64,000 nucleotides of DNA from Hermodice carunculata (Eukaryota > Annelida > Polychaeta > Eunicida > Amphinomidae): contig OZ026630.1 in NCBI GenBank assembly GCA_964020975.1, positions 25,533,239 through 25,597,238 on the forward strand, given 5' to 3'. A program made the position numbers and the translations under genes. This document shows positions 37,773 through 53,610 of the stretch, piece by piece (position 1 is the first letter of the stretch; each line of letters starts with the position of its first letter). A model generated the notes under the pieces. That model did not search any database. It was given only the letters and a program-made list of their open reading frames with translations, and had not been told where the DNA came from.

Positions 37773-38470
37773 CATTTTGAGATATTCCACAAATAATGTA
37801 TTGCTAGGTGAATATTCGAGTCTTGCTGTTATATCTGACGATGTTCATGCTGACAGACATGTCAAAATTTGGACGGTATTTGACTTAGGCTGAATTTAGA
37901 ACTGCAATATTGACATGTAATTGTGTCACACCACTATATGGTATGACATGCTGGTGAGCCTCAGTTTACTATCAAATACCTCTGTAGCTATGTCAAACAT
38001 CTTCATGTAGTCATCATGTTGGATCACCTGTGCAAACAACAGGGTACTCAGTGCATAATTAATTAAATATATATCGCATGGAATGTATCCAAAATAGAAA
38101 TAAAAAAGTGTTTGAATCAATTGATACATTGGGTATGCATATCAATCAGATGTTGGTAAAGTAGCCATAACCATGAGACAGGGATGGCATGGGTTCTCTC
38201 GTCATATTATTGTGTGTATGTAATTCATACTTAAGTAAAGCAAAACCGACAGGGAACCAAGCATCAACTGTAATGTTGACAGTCGTATGGTACCAATTAT
38301 TAGGTCACTTCAAAGTACCATACATTTAGGCTTGATTGGTCCAAGGGACGAACATATAGGCATGTAGAAAACCACGTGAAGTTTTATAAGGGCAACCATA
38401 GACCATTCAGGCAGCCGTGCATAGCAGGCTACTAGTTTATATTATAAAGCAAGGTAAGTTCATAAATTTC

Positions 38471-38540
38471 TATGTATGTATGTATGTATGTATGTATGTA
38501 TTTATGTATGTATGTATGTATGTATGTACATGCATGTATG
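38471..38540. repeat. (TATG)n microsatellite
   Basis: About 17 TATG units with one TATT and one TACA interruption. Confidence 0.95.
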
Positions 38541-39080
38541 AATATAAAAAATTGTTCGAATATGCATCTCTTTTTGTAACTTAGAATTTAATTGTCTATT
38601 CCAATCACAGCTCAATTTTAATTTTATTGAGCACAAGAGCCAATTAGACTTATGTTGTTTCTCCACAAAAGCAATTGTGGAGATGTATTCTGGTTTGATG
38701 TCAGAAACAAATGGTAAATGCTAGGCTCTGTGATGTACGTGATGGGGTTGTCTTGACACATCATCTGTGGCATCAAGGCTAAATTCAGCTTACATTGACC
38801 CCTTGAAGACTTAGTTATTACATGCTCAGGGATAATGTTTGCAACAGCCACATATGAAATCTTAAAAAAATGAATATACAAAAACACAAAGATAAACATT
38901 AAATAATCCCCAGCACAAGAAATACTACAACTTTCATGAAATTGGGACTGGCGTTTTGATTGCTCAAATTGTAAGTTGGTTATACTTGGGATTTTGGGAA
39001 AGTAAAGTAAAAATAAAGTACTCAAATTGTCACTTTACATCTCTACATGTGTTAAAAATACATAACATCAGCAGATACTG

Positions 39081-39625
39081 CTAGTCACCGATATTGGCAT
39101 TATACACACTCTGTTGGTTTGGTACATCGTCATTCCATATTGTAGGGACTAGAAAACGTAAAGGGTTCTTAAAACATGGGCGTTTACTGTTGAGTATTGC
39201 AGGTCGCAGGAGGTACTCTCTGCTTCGAAGATTATACCTTGTGCGACGAAGTTTGAATACCTCTTCCACATAGGAAGGACTGAGCTTACATGTACCTATG
39301 CAATTGTAGACCTCTTTGGCCGAAACCTGTAACCAATTTAAATGAAGGATGTCAGTGCCAGTTTTGTTTAGAAGAGTAGTGTTGTCACTTGTCTAATCTC
39401 AGAAAACAAATCTCAGCACTCGTAATTTGATTTTTTCCGGATAGGTTGGTATTTTTCGCGCCACAAATGCCAAACAAGGGTGAAGTAATTGAAATTTAAA
39501 AATATGAACGGCTTACAACCTTTCAAATGTGCACTTTCTGATGAAAAATGGACCAAGTCTTTTCAATCATTGAGCTGTCTCTCGGCTTTATTTATTTATT
39601 TATTTATTTATTTATTATTATTATT

Positions 39626-39687
<62 letters not shown>

Positions 39688-40305
39688 TATTATTATTATT
39701 GTTAATTTTTTGGGGGGCATATATGACATGTGTTTATCGAAACATAAACAGTTTTGAATGGTGACACCAAGTGCATTTACATCTGATTCGGAACTGATTG
39801 AGATATTTCGAAATACAAAGGAGGTGTTTACGGATTTTCTGTTAGAATCAAGAAAGATGTACTGGGATTTTTCTGAGTTGCCAGCATTAAATTTCGATGG
39901 AACCAATCTATGGCTTCCTTACTGGCAGCAGGAAAGGTCTTTTTAAGATTTTCCAGATCAAAATCACTAGGGGAGAGCGTGTTATAGTCCTCGTAGTTTT
40001 TAAGATCGGCACTTTTCAGCGTGAAGATTTTTCATTTATGAACATGTTAAAGACGATGGAGCCCGGAATTGACTCCTGTGGTACCCCTTTGCCTATATGC
40101 TCCTCAAAAACATTTGCTTTCTTGAGGTCACTGGGGTAAACAGACTCACTAATTGTATGGTTAAGCAGTGTACAAATATGTAGGCAGACACTCGCTGAAC
40201 AGGATCTCAGCATTTTAGCTGACAAGCTATCATATCCTGCAGCTTTTTTCACAGTTTGATTGTCGATTATGTTTGTCATGCCGTCCGTTGTCGTTTTGGA
40301 AAGTA
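39081..40305 (-). mobile_element. CR1-like LINE reverse transcriptase, decayed
   Basis: On the minus strand, the pieces of a Jockey-superfamily (CR1-like) reverse transcriptase occur in order. KKAAGYDSLSAKMLR and SDLKKANV (near 40,250-40,110) are the fingers. GVPQESIPGSIVFNMFIN follows near 40,085-40,030. Then come FPAASKEAIDWF (near 39,940) and VNALGVTIQNCLCFDKHMS (near 39,780-39,725). After a microsatellite come KIKLRVLRFVF (near 39,440), GTDILHLNWLQVSAKEVYN (near 39,350) and YNLRSREYLLRPAI (near 39,220). An internal deletion removed the palm between KKANV and GVPQ, including catalytic motif A. The YADD motif is also absent, and GVPQGS reads GVPQES. Several frame breaks exist. The copy is clearly dead. 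No endonuclease domain was found upstream, so it is 5'-truncated. Confidence 0.8.
39587..39700. repeat. (TTTA)n(TTA)n(TCA)n microsatellite inside the LINE
   Basis: The array sits between the FDKHMS block and the later ALRFVF-like block of the surrounding reverse transcriptase and replaces roughly the expected connecting segment. The poly-Ser, poly-Ile and poly-Met frames on both strands are artefacts of the array. Confidence 0.95.
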
Positions 40306-41199
40306 CTTTTTACAATGGTGTTGGATGGCATACTAATCTTGAGAAACCAAGGCTGAAACAGTTGAGATCATGTGTCAGGCTATATACTGGTCTCTCAAAT
40401 GAACAAAGTGTGATTTCCTGACTTGTGCATGTAAATATCTGGTCCCTCTTTCTCATAATGTAATTAACCTTATCTGTTAATGCCACCAAATGGCTTGTTC
40501 TCAACTAATACATTGCCACTAAATCCAGGTTTGGACAGATAATTTGGAAGGTTTTTTTGTGAAGTGTAAAAACTTATGTCTATTGTCAGGAGCCAATACA
40601 GCAAGCCATAAATGTTGCATACTCCTGGGAAGAGCATAGTATGGAGGTGCCAATACCAATGTACATATAAAATTAGGTCGGCTAGGAACATACATCTTTG
40701 GATAACTGCTTAAGAATTTGCTTCAGTACCGGCTGTAACGTTACAGGAGAATGCGGGTCATGGTTCATCTTCCTTTATATATTATTTTTCCTTTTTGGAA
40801 AACCTGTTTGGGTTGGATGTAAAGGTCAGCAAATAGTTAAGTGCAGAGAGCTTGTTTGTGATTCGTTCAATATAATTATGTATTCATATTCAATTAATGC
40901 AAAGTGTTTGCAACATAAATAACTAATTTCTTTGAGCATTGTTTAATGTAATCTGTCTCTTTTCCATGAGAGTAAAAGGGTTTTGTTTTATAGTACTAGC
41001 CCACAGTACAGTCTATTAATGCTATATTAGTAGCTAATGTATAAAAGTTTTAATGGTATGTGGCTGCCAATTTAGAATATAATTAGTGAGATGTTGAGCT
41101 TGAAACAACTTCTGCACAGCCATGACAGTTATTTTGAACATGTTTTTCTTATTTGGAATCAAACTGACTTTTAATGTTATTGTCCAGGGTAAAGGAACT
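40306..41199. other. Unassigned DNA between two minus-strand retroelements
   Basis: Short minus frames (40,310-40,504 and 40,470-40,691) have no recognised motif. The segment may belong to the untranslated part of either neighbour or be unrelated. Confidence 0.35.
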
Positions 41200-43340
41200 A
41201 AAAATATCCCTAGCGTTTATAAACTGAGTGTGAAGATCAGGGTTTCTATTGGTCTGCACTAGCCACAAGGCAGCAAAAGCAGGGTTGAGATTCTTCAAAC
41301 AACGAGAAGGTTTGATGATTGTGAAAGTGTTTTTTGTTATTTCCTGTGATATATAGTGGTTATTGCTTGCTATATGTTGTACATTTTAAATACTGAGATG
41401 CCAGAAGTATTCATCGAATAACAATGGGTGTCCAGTCTTGTCGAAGGGAAATAATTGACAAAACAGCAACGATGTCAAGATCTGTTTCTTTGTAAAAGCC
41501 TGTAAGGATTATTAACATTAGGATATGCCATTATAGGTGCATACATTAATCCTAAATGTTCTTCTTCATATTCGTTGCAGCAGAAAACTATTGTTCCTTG
41601 TTATGAGCCAGCTTTCTATGTAAGCAATCTCTCTTGATATTTAATGTATATCCTGTTGTATCTTGTCATGCCTTGAACACCTTGCACCCTTCTTGTTGTG
41701 ATGAACAGTTTCAGTTCTTTTATCGCTTAACTCTTTGAGGGACTGGATGTGTATTCTCTGGAGCAGTTACATGCTCCCATACAATAATTCCACACCAAAC
41801 TATCTACCCTTTGTTCATTTAAATGCATAAGTACGTCACCAACAAAGACACAAATGAAATTTCCTGCAAGGTCATGTAGGACCTTGTTTATTGTGAACTG
41901 AAAAATGTGTTCATTGTATTTAATATGTTTTAACAAATTTGATAATCATCTAATGCCTGAAGAGACAGCTATTTCGTATCAATCTTTTAAAAGTGTTATG
42001 ACCCGAGTTAACATGAAATATCTTCTGTATTAGATTAAAGGTGGGGATTTCTCATTCCTCTCCCTTTCACATTCATGAAGTCTACAACTTGTAGCTTAGA
42101 GTGCCCTTTCATGGGAAGTAAACTGAAGAAGAAGCATAAGGAGATACAACAGGATGTACATTGATTTGGACAAAAAGGACACAAAACAACTGAATGGTCT
42201 TACAATATAAGTAGCGAAACGAAATTATTGTAATGGTCAATAGCCTCTTGTAATAAATCCCATTGTAGGTCGGGGACATGGTCGAGTGGACACTGAATGC
42301 TTATAACTTCTGGTGGATCAAAAACAATATATTTCCTTTTTGTAGAGAGATCGTGGCCGATATAGTCAATTTCTTATTCTACTTTCTGTGCTATTGCCTT
42401 TACACTTTTGGTGGGAAGTTTAAATGGAGTATGACCACACACAGTTACACTCAATGACCAATTTATGGTTACCAAATTATCAAAGATTGTAGCGTTGGGT
42501 GGTCTACTGAATGCGATGCATTGTTAAGCTGTTTGACAAAGTAGTTGCCCAGCTGTGTAATGGATCTAATTGTCGCTTTTATAGGTTGCTCTGCTCATGG
42601 CATATTTTCTTAGTTGTCACGATGGACAAACGTGATTTTAGTATGTCTGATTTTCTGTGTCGCAAAACGATTTTATCACCAATGTTTAATTTGTGTCTTT
42701 CATTATATGAGTGGCTTCTTCTGAGGGATGGACATATGTGTGTCTGAATTCTCTTATCAATTTCAATAATGGCTGACATCTTGCCATCTACAGGCTCAAA
42801 ATATATTTGGCAGAACCCATTAAAGTAAAATTGTGGCCTCTGACACCAGTTGACAGGGACCTTTATCTCCAGGCAGTTTGATAGGATTTTGAATATTTCT
42901 TGTGTCTGCTTCTGAGGCTGGTCTCTTTTCCTACAGTACATCTAACTACAAGTGTATCAATAGGAGGTTGGCCAGTGAGCAATATTCCTGGCAGGGATGT
43001 ATCATTGCCTTGACTAAGGTTATCTAATTTAATGACTTTTTACTTTGTGGTTATTGCTTTCTTTTGTAACACAGCTTCTGGAGAAAAACCTACTTTGTCA
43101 GCTGGGTGCAAATAGCTTGTACTTTGCATCAGACGCCTAAGGCATTTCCTTATACTTTGTTACTTCACCTGTTTTGTTGTTTTGCTGACTATCAACTGGT
43201 TTCTTTTTGATGCTACTAACAGGTCTGTCTAACTCTCCAACAGCTACAGTAATACCATGATGCTGAAACAGTAAACAGAAATTATTAATCTTTATAGCGT
43301 GGAGCTATTTAGTGCTCCTTAATTCAAGGACACTATCTGG
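41200..43340 (-). mobile_element. Ty3/Gypsy-like LTR retrotransposon fossil (pol remnant)
   Basis: An old, badly broken pol remnant on the minus strand. Recognisable parts, from 5' to 3' on that strand, are a protease-to-RT linker-like block near 42,480, the reverse transcriptase active-site region near 41,860, and the start of an RNase H-like region near 41,530. Only short pieces remain, in several frames, with well over ten breaks. No LTRs, gag, integrase or target duplication could be recognised, so the ends are approximate. The degree of decay suggests an old insertion. It shares orientation with the LINE at 39.1-40.3 kb, but the two look like independent insertions. Confidence 0.45.
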
Positions 43341-43359
43341 AATACCATCAGTCCCTTTT

Positions 43360-43361
<2 letters not shown>

Positions 43362-43397
<36 letters not shown>
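43362..43397. repeat. (TA)n microsatellite
   Basis: About 18 uninterrupted TA units lying just upstream, in minus-strand terms, of the Gypsy-like remnant. Confidence 0.95.
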
Positions 43398-43398
<1 letters not shown>

Positions 43399-44880
43399 CA
43401 TACTTTTAGTACTTGTTTGTATCAATCACTGTATTTAAGTAAAAATGCTTTATCACAGGACCAATATTTGTAACCGTATAATTAATCCTTGGGTACTTGG
43501 TGATTTAATTTTAAATTAGTTATAGAAGATACTTTTTGTAGTGGAATGATAATAACTTCTGAAATATTGTTGAGATGTTTTATATTACAAGACTACTACC
43601 ACCCTACGTGGCCAAGGCTATCCTTGCACATTTAGATGAAGACTGAATGATGTCAGAAGTTTACGATTTTGAATGTTGAACGTTAAACCCTAGTCACCAA
43701 AGTTGCTAAAGGTGTGGTCATTCAGAGAAAAAACTTTTAATTTAGATAACCTGCCCAAAATTAGCAGTGATATCAATTGCAGGTATGTATTTTAGATGCA
43801 TATCTACACAGTGTAATACAATAAGAAATTGTAGTATTATTTTATATAAATCAATTCATGCAATAGACTACAATCCCTAGCAAGTGATAATTGGCAATAC
43901 TTTACTCAACACGATTTAAACCAAACTAATCATTAGAATTAATGATATGTAGCCATCAACTTTAGCTTTAGATAAGTGTAAATGCATTTCATAAAAGATA
44001 TACTTCGTTCAAAAATACGAAAATTGCTATGTAACATTCTAATGTTATGTATGCAAGATCAGTCACACCAAAAACGTTTATAGATCAATGGTTCAAATCC
44101 CTTAAAAGTCAACTACACCATGCAAACGTTTATGATGACACTGGTTTAGTTTGATAGCTGTGAGAAACTGTCATATGCATTCATTGAATGTTACAAATTA
44201 ACCCCCTTTTTTGGAAAAGGGGAAAACAATAAAATTTTGAAATAATCAGAAATCCCATTTCCAAAGGTAAGGAAATCTTTTGTAGTCTCAAAAGCGCAAG
44301 CTAATATGTCATGTGCACACAAAAATTCTGACCTAACACTGATTTTTTTACAATATCCCTCGATATTTATCATCCTTGCATGCTGACACCATACACACCT
44401 GACACATTACGTTGATACATTGACTCAGGGTTGGCAGTTAAATAGAGCTTAATTTTTTGAGGGGTAGGTGTCGTCATAGAGTTTGTTTTACATTTCTGGT
44501 GCAGGATGTCCATTGTTGCAGTCCTTGTTGGGATTTCCCTTGGTTTTTACAGGTGGTCTAGCTGCAACTGTTTATTTTACTATCACTGGGCCTGAATATA
44601 AGGCCCCAGCTTGTTTCCACTTCAGTTGTACACTGGCGGGTGTTTAACTAGGATAAGCTGTCCAGGCTAGAAAGGGTACATATTTGGTTCAGGGGTAAGT
44701 CAAATTGTTCTCAAATGAACCTGTACTATACAAATTTAGTAATTATGGTTTGTTTGATAGGTATTCTTCTTTCATAATAAAGCTCTGCATTTATAAGCAA
44801 AACTTCACGTATTTAGCTAATTCATCATTTGCCACGTCCATATTTATTCTTTATTATGTGGGTTGTCTTTGCTAAATATC
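43398..44880. other. Gene-free stretch, unrecognised
   Basis: No open frame with a domain. On the minus strand near 44,690-44,630 a short string resembles the end of a pol-type polyprotein, but it is too short to assign. Confidence 0.3.
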
Positions 44881-44884
44881 TAGC

Positions 44885-45163
44885 GTGGACAAGGAGCCGC
44901 TACTCAGAGAGACATGTACGGGTAAAAGGCTCCGAAACATGTTAAGTAGTTACCTGCTGAAGACCCTTTAATTTATTTGGGCTGATACAGCCTATGTCAA
45001 AATTTTACAAACGAACGTGTGCAGTATGGACAATAGTAATTCCATATGTATATAGGTTAGACAGGGACAGGTTAGCTTATGGAGAGTAAAGAGTTCGGAC
45101 TGCGGAATAGGGTCATGACTACTAGGAAGTGGTTCTTGGCAAAAAGACACAAATACAATATCA
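44885..45163 (-). repeat. Dispersed repeat family R, copy 2, plus adjoining structured end
   Basis: The part from 44,971 to 45,163 is the inverted counterpart of 27,620-27,833. The adjoining 44,885-44,965 segment is absent from the other copies. It carries three pairable word pairs: GGAGCC/GGCTCC (44,893 and 44,928), CTACT/AGTAG (44,900 and 44,945) and ACATGT/ACATGT (44,912 and 44,937). It is either an extra part of the element lost from the other copies or a neighbouring element. Confidence 0.65.
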
Positions 45164-48357
<3,194 letters not shown>

Positions 48358-50845
48358 ATGTGTGTGTCTGTGTGTGTTTATATCATCAAAATTTGAGCAA
48401 GGCTTTTATGGAAATGCACCATTTTATAATCAAAACTAAGACATAATCAATTTGGACAGAAGTCATGATAAAGTCTCTTAATTTTCTATCTCGAACTGTC
48501 ACCTACTAACATTATCATGTTCCTTCTATAACTACTGTCACAACATACAATTTAACCACCACAATGTTATGTTAACAAACTAAAAGTTGGCAATGTTCCT
48601 TTCGGTTTGACAGGAAGTTGAAGAGAGCGACATGCAAAGAAAATGGTCCTGATTGGGACCACGAGAGTTAAAACACATTGATGACGTGTGGCATTATATA
48701 TCATATAGGCTTTGATTTATGTTTTCCATATGATGCCTACATATAGCACCCAATTTGCTGTTAAACTATTTCCTCGTTTGTGAATTCATAAAAATGGCTT
48801 TTATTGCACAGATCACTGCCCTGCACTGCACGCAGGTTCCATCCACAGGCAACTGGTAAAAATGCAATAATATCGTTGTTGACTTTATAATTTTAGACTT
48901 CTGTTCGGGACCGGGACATTGGTGCTCGTAGCCGGTAACAATTAGTGATGCTGTATTAAGCATTCTTGATACATTAACATATTCAAGACAGAAGCTAGGA
49001 ATTCATCATTTAATGTCTAAGTTAATTTTAAGCAGTGCACAAAAGTTTCAAACGTATAGCAGGTATTATCGAACCCGCTTAAACAATTGTACAATTAGAA
49101 GGAAATACAAGATAAGAACTATCATTTTTTCATGTATCAGATTCCTTTATTCTGCTGTAGTACTTTGGTTGTCGTTTTGTCTCTCTTGAATCAAATCAGG
49201 TTTTGTCACAGTCTGTATATATATTCTGTACCCCTCTACAACAGCCCTCAAGAAAGACAAAGAAACAAGGAAGCAAAAGCTTCAAATCAACGGTTTTACC
49301 ACTTATTAGGGGACGGTCATGTTCACGGGAATGAAAATACTGATTCTGCATTCAAGTTCATCATGCAGAGAACTTTAACGCTTGGTACCAGCTGGACTAA
49401 TCTTAAATCACTAGTTCCAGATTGCATCCACCTGAACAACTTTTATCGGTGCACACTGCTTCCCGCTTTATGGCAGTTGACAAATGTAAAACCCAGCACT
49501 AAAAGAGTTAACTCAATATGTAGAGAATTCGTTCCGTATTAAATTCTACGGGGACGAAGCGTCAATGATTGACACAAAACGGTGCATTATGTACATTTTC
49601 AGTGCACCCATGGCCTGGATAGATTTATGTTATTTAAAAACACGATCTAAACACCACTTTCACCGAATATATTCATCATTGTAATGTATGGATCCATCAC
49701 AGTGCCAAGCTGTACTGAGTTGTCAAGTGTAACTGTTGTTGGAGCACGTTTGGCTTACGTCACATGGAAAAACCTACAGGGCGATTCAGAAATTTACCAT
49801 GAAATCTTGATAACACAGCGACCTATCTTGGCGAGTGACTGTTATTCAGTCCTTTAGCTTGCTTTACTATTCCGATTGATGATTGTGTATTATAAAGCTC
49901 GCATATTTAGTAGTTATCGGTTTATGTGCGATTGTTTGACGAATCCCTCAAACCTTTTCAACTATCTTTGAAACGAGCAAGATGCATTGAAATATATGTC
50001 GCACAAACTGGAAGTATTGATTGAGACACAAGTCTGTAAGTCGGGCAAGGCTGGTCATATGTTTTATAAGGGGTTAAATAAACATATTTTATTCAACAAC
50101 TAGGCTACATTCCATTCTAAATCCTTTGTTTATTCAGCATCAATCAGTCTGCAAATATTGCCTATTTATGCGTGATATAATTTATTGCTATTTATTGGTG
50201 ATAGGGTACAGGATAAACAACTTGTGAAGGAAATGCCTCTATTATACAAAACTGCAGGCATTTACATTGTTATAGTAATGAATGAATAAAAGCTCATTTA
50301 TGGATATATAACATTGCCCAAGGCTTTGATTGGACGGGTTATAACGTACAAGACAACATGTTGACAAGTTGTGAGAGAGGATGATTTTATAGTTTCTGTG
50401 CATTCTGAAGCACCCAAACGGCAATTAGTATGACTTGTGAAACGATATGATAACAAGATAAAGTACCAACAGCAGGGCTGCCGACAAGTTACACCCGTCA
50501 TGGATAATATAATGAATATGGCGTTGAAAGAATTGGTTAGCAACCAAACTATAGAACTTCTGGATTCGCGTAACAGGGAATATCCAGTTCGACACTCTTG
50601 GCAACATTTCAAATAAATCCGTTTTTAGTCAGGTTTTAACAAGATAACGTCATTGGCAAGAAAACAGTTGTTGAAAGCCCTTAAATAAGCCTGGTGTTTG
50701 TGCTTGTTGCACGCACGTGCCCAATAAATACTTTATCTTATATTGTTCCCAAAGAACGTTGCAATTTTGCAAGGTGGTCGAATAAACATATCTTGTATAT
50801 GATAACAAATTTTGACATTCAAAAATATTACCAGATCACGCTTTA
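48358..50845. other. Gene-free stretch; one anonymous 136-codon frame
   Basis: The frame 49,132-49,542 (+) begins MYQIPLFCCSTLVVVLSLL, which resembles a signal peptide, and continues with KR and RQR basic sites. There is no other peptide-like feature, no splice context and no homology that I recognise. It could be an unspliced small secreted protein but is more likely chance. Confidence 0.25.
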
Positions 50846-51560
50846 TTGCCCACAATCTATATATAGAAACTGGAAGACATGAAAGGCAAAAAAGTGCCTA
50901 TATTCACTATGTGCTCTTAATAAAAATATCGAAGATAAATACCATTTCATAAAATATCGTTTGCCTCGGTATAATCTTCTGCAAAAAATTCACCAAGCTT
51001 TTGTTAGTTTAGCTTCCCTCAATGATCATGATAGGTTTATCTTTATCGTGAAATTACACAACTCAGAATTAATTGCAGTGTTTGAAATATTAATCAAGAA
51101 TTGCAGGAAAAACACACCAGAAGCCTCAATAGTAAGATCTATACTCAGTTTCATGAATGGAGGGCGTAAACGCCGCTTTTTGATCATATGGCTTGTGTGT
51201 TTAGCTGTGTGACTCCGTATTGTTTTGTATTTGTGTCAATCTCCATTTCTTATTTTTAATAGCCGTGTCGCCGGCTCGTGCGGATAAACCAGCTTAGCCC
51301 CATCCCTGTCACTCTCCTCGGGGTTCTCCTCCCTCAAGCCCCATCTCCCTCAGCAGTTGACACTTATAATGTGTGACATTAATGTATTTTGTATTGTAGT
51401 AAATAGTATTGGATTGTGCTATGTGTATTACATTATATCTTGTTGTTTTTTTTGACAGACCTATTACCATGTATACTGTTTCCAGCGTTGTCAAATAGAG
51501 TTATCTATTCACCTGATGAATCCTGAGTCTTAAAGCACACACACAAAAAAAAAACTTCCC
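50846..51560 (+). mobile_element. LINE 3' end: C-terminal zinc-finger region and UTR
   Basis: The translation KKCLYSLCALNKNIEDKYHF (about 50,890-50,950), then LPRYNLLQKIHQAF, matches the C-terminal CxxC-x-IEDExHFL-x-CP-Y finger of many animal LINE polyproteins (the zf-RVT-type tail). The final Cys of the finger is replaced. The next part, DRFIFIVK and FEILIKNCRK, fits the usual last helix before the stop at 51,210-51,212. The frame is interrupted once upstream, before the CLYSLC block. No RT palm remains, so the copy is a 5' truncation. The 3' UTR extends past 51,400. Its exact end is uncertain but probably near the A-rich run at about 51,545-51,554. Confidence 0.65.
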
Positions 51561-52920
51561 TGAAGCCGTCACGACCCATGTCTATTCCCGCCACAATCAC
51601 ACTTTATCTTATGTACACATGTTGGTGGAGTGTCTCACCTGCAAGAACATTTTTTGCCTCTGATGTCTTCCAGCTTCTACATGTAGATTGTGGGCACTAA
51701 CGCATAATCTGGTGATATTTTCCAATGTCAAAATTTGTTACCATATATGATGTGTTTATGCAACCACCTTGCAAAATAGTAAAGTTTGTGGGAAAAAATT
51801 CTACAAAATTAAGTGTTTCACGTGGAACATTGTTAAAACTGAATAATATGTTTGATCTCTCTTGGCGTTCCTGTAAGTTCTGTAATTATTATTGTCACTT
51901 CACGTTCGTGTTATGTGCGAGGAACCATTTGGAACTGCCAGTGATCGAATATTTTCTGGGACTGACTGACATGGTATCAATGAAAGAAAAGACACGACAG
52001 TGATTATAAACTATTCGATGGGAAAATTGCTTCACTTGAATTAGTTTATTTTGAAGTGTGGAATAGAGCTCATTCTCTTCAATTGTCACTGAAATCGTCT
52101 CCTATAATGCTGGTTGACCGAGATGGTTATATGAAGTGCCATTTGCCAGGTTCTGCTCCGATATTAACCACTATATTTTGAAGAATAGCCACTTATGGAG
52201 AGTTACGGTTATACCCACTTTGTGCTATTGGCTACATATGGTTACAACTAGATACTGTTCGGTTTCTCACTGTTTAGTCATTGAGCACTTTGTGTGGCCG
52301 AATAGAACACAGAACTGATTTAAGAAGTACATATAATGTCTTGGAATTATGAGGATATGCTAGCAACGAATACAATATAAGAGACTTAGCGGTACGGACA
52401 TTCATTCAAAAGTATACAAAAAAAGGATTTTCTTTCAAATGGTGGCAGATAAAATATCTCAACTTATGTTACAGATTAGACAATAAGGTCATGCTCTGCA
52501 GAGTTACAACTGCAGGCGGATGGAGACTCGGGACGCCTATATTTCCGGCCCGGGGGCATGCTACACCTGAACAAAACACTTATCAAAAGGCACACCGAGC
52601 GTTTGCAATCTTTTCAGTGTTAAGGTGAAGTGCAAGCGTAACAATGCTAGCAGTACATGGGATGTGACAGGAAGTTGTATACTTCAGCTTCATGCTCACT
52701 GGCACTTACCTGTACTGCATTTTTGGAGGGGTGGTTTCGCTTTGTATTGTTTTTCCTCGACTGTTTTGTTTTGGGTTTTTTGTGTTTTGCCTTTTTGTTT
52801 TTGTTTTGTAATGCAAAATCATCCAGTTTTATTCTCACCGAACTCAATATAAGGCTTCAGCCGGGATCCAGGTTATTTACACCGATGACCTGGCTGTTTG
52901 ATAAACCATTCACTTGACGG
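51561..52920. other. Gene-free stretch, unrecognised
   Basis: A 92-codon frame at 51,725-52,003 and overlapping frames at 52,625-52,917 have no recognisable domains. The latter region has T-rich low-complexity DNA (GTTTTGTTTT words), which explains the hydrophobic translation. Confidence 0.4.
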
Positions 52921-52924
52921 AAAA

Positions 52925-53009
52925 GGTCTGATGTGTTATTGATGCACTGCCACTAAAATGTCCTTCAAGATAAAGGCCTGGTGTGTTATTCATGCACTAC
53001 CACTACTTC
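52925..53009. repeat. Tandem duplication, 51-bp period
   Basis: GGTCTGATGTGTTATTGATG followed by CACTGCCACTA at 52,925 recurs as GGCCTGGTGTGTTATTCATG and CACTACCACTA at about 52,976. Confidence 0.75.
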
Positions 53010-53554
53010 TTGCCCTTTTCGAATTTTCATACCTTTAATCTATTCCAAAAGGTTAATGGATAATATAAATTTGACGTTGTCTTGATTAAACTAATTTTGG
53101 GAAAATAGATCATTCCATAAATCTTTACATCATAGTATCTTCCGCGATAATCTAGCTGTTGGGCAGAATTTTACTGTAAACATGAATACGAACAAACTGT
53201 TCTCTTTGAATCAGCTATCCGTTCAGTGGATGAATACACGTTTCATTTTTCTTCACTGCATTAGCCGAGAAGTCAATTCAAAATCGTAGTTAAAAGCATT
53301 TTTTGCATTCTCGATATTTCTCTTTACTTGATACAGAACAGCCAGTGATGTTAAGGCCGATAGAACTTGCAAATAACTTGAACAAATGAAGTACAGGTTT
53401 ATAATGAGTTGAACTGTCAACTTGCATCCGTGCATCATCAGTTGTCATTCTCTCGGCTGAACCTGTCTACAGCGACGGGGACTGTAATCTCTTGTCTGCT
53501 TCGGTTTTTATAATGGGAGTTCTATTCTTTTCGCACGGACGACAGTGGCGACAG

Positions 53555-53610
53555 TATAAAATGTTTTGCTAACGTCACTGACGTTTTCGAAACGTTGCGG
53601 AAACGTCATT
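53555..53610. promoter_or_regulatory. TATA box with three CRE-like half-sites
   Basis: TATAAAA at 53,555-53,561 is followed by ACGTCA (53,572-53,577), TGACGT (53,579-53,584) and ACGTCA (53,603-53,608). The first two form the near-palindrome ACGTCACTGACGT. The patch is CpG-richer than its surroundings. No start codon, exon or splice signal confirms a transcript, so this is only a candidate promoter. Confidence 0.3.

Noticed and set aside
44080-44110. GGTTCAAATCC, an RNA polymerase III B-box match
   Set aside because: No A box at the expected distance upstream and no cloverleaf could be drawn, so I do not call a tRNA or a tRNA-derived SINE.
44465-44690. Minus-strand string resembling the end of an integrase or pol region
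   Set aside because: Too short, broken and compositionally ambiguous to assign to an element, so it was left out of the Gypsy-like fossil.
49132-49542. 136-codon frame with a signal-peptide-like start
   Set aside because: Only the hydrophobic start supports it. There are no repeated peptide copies, amidation sites, cysteine pattern or transcript signals.
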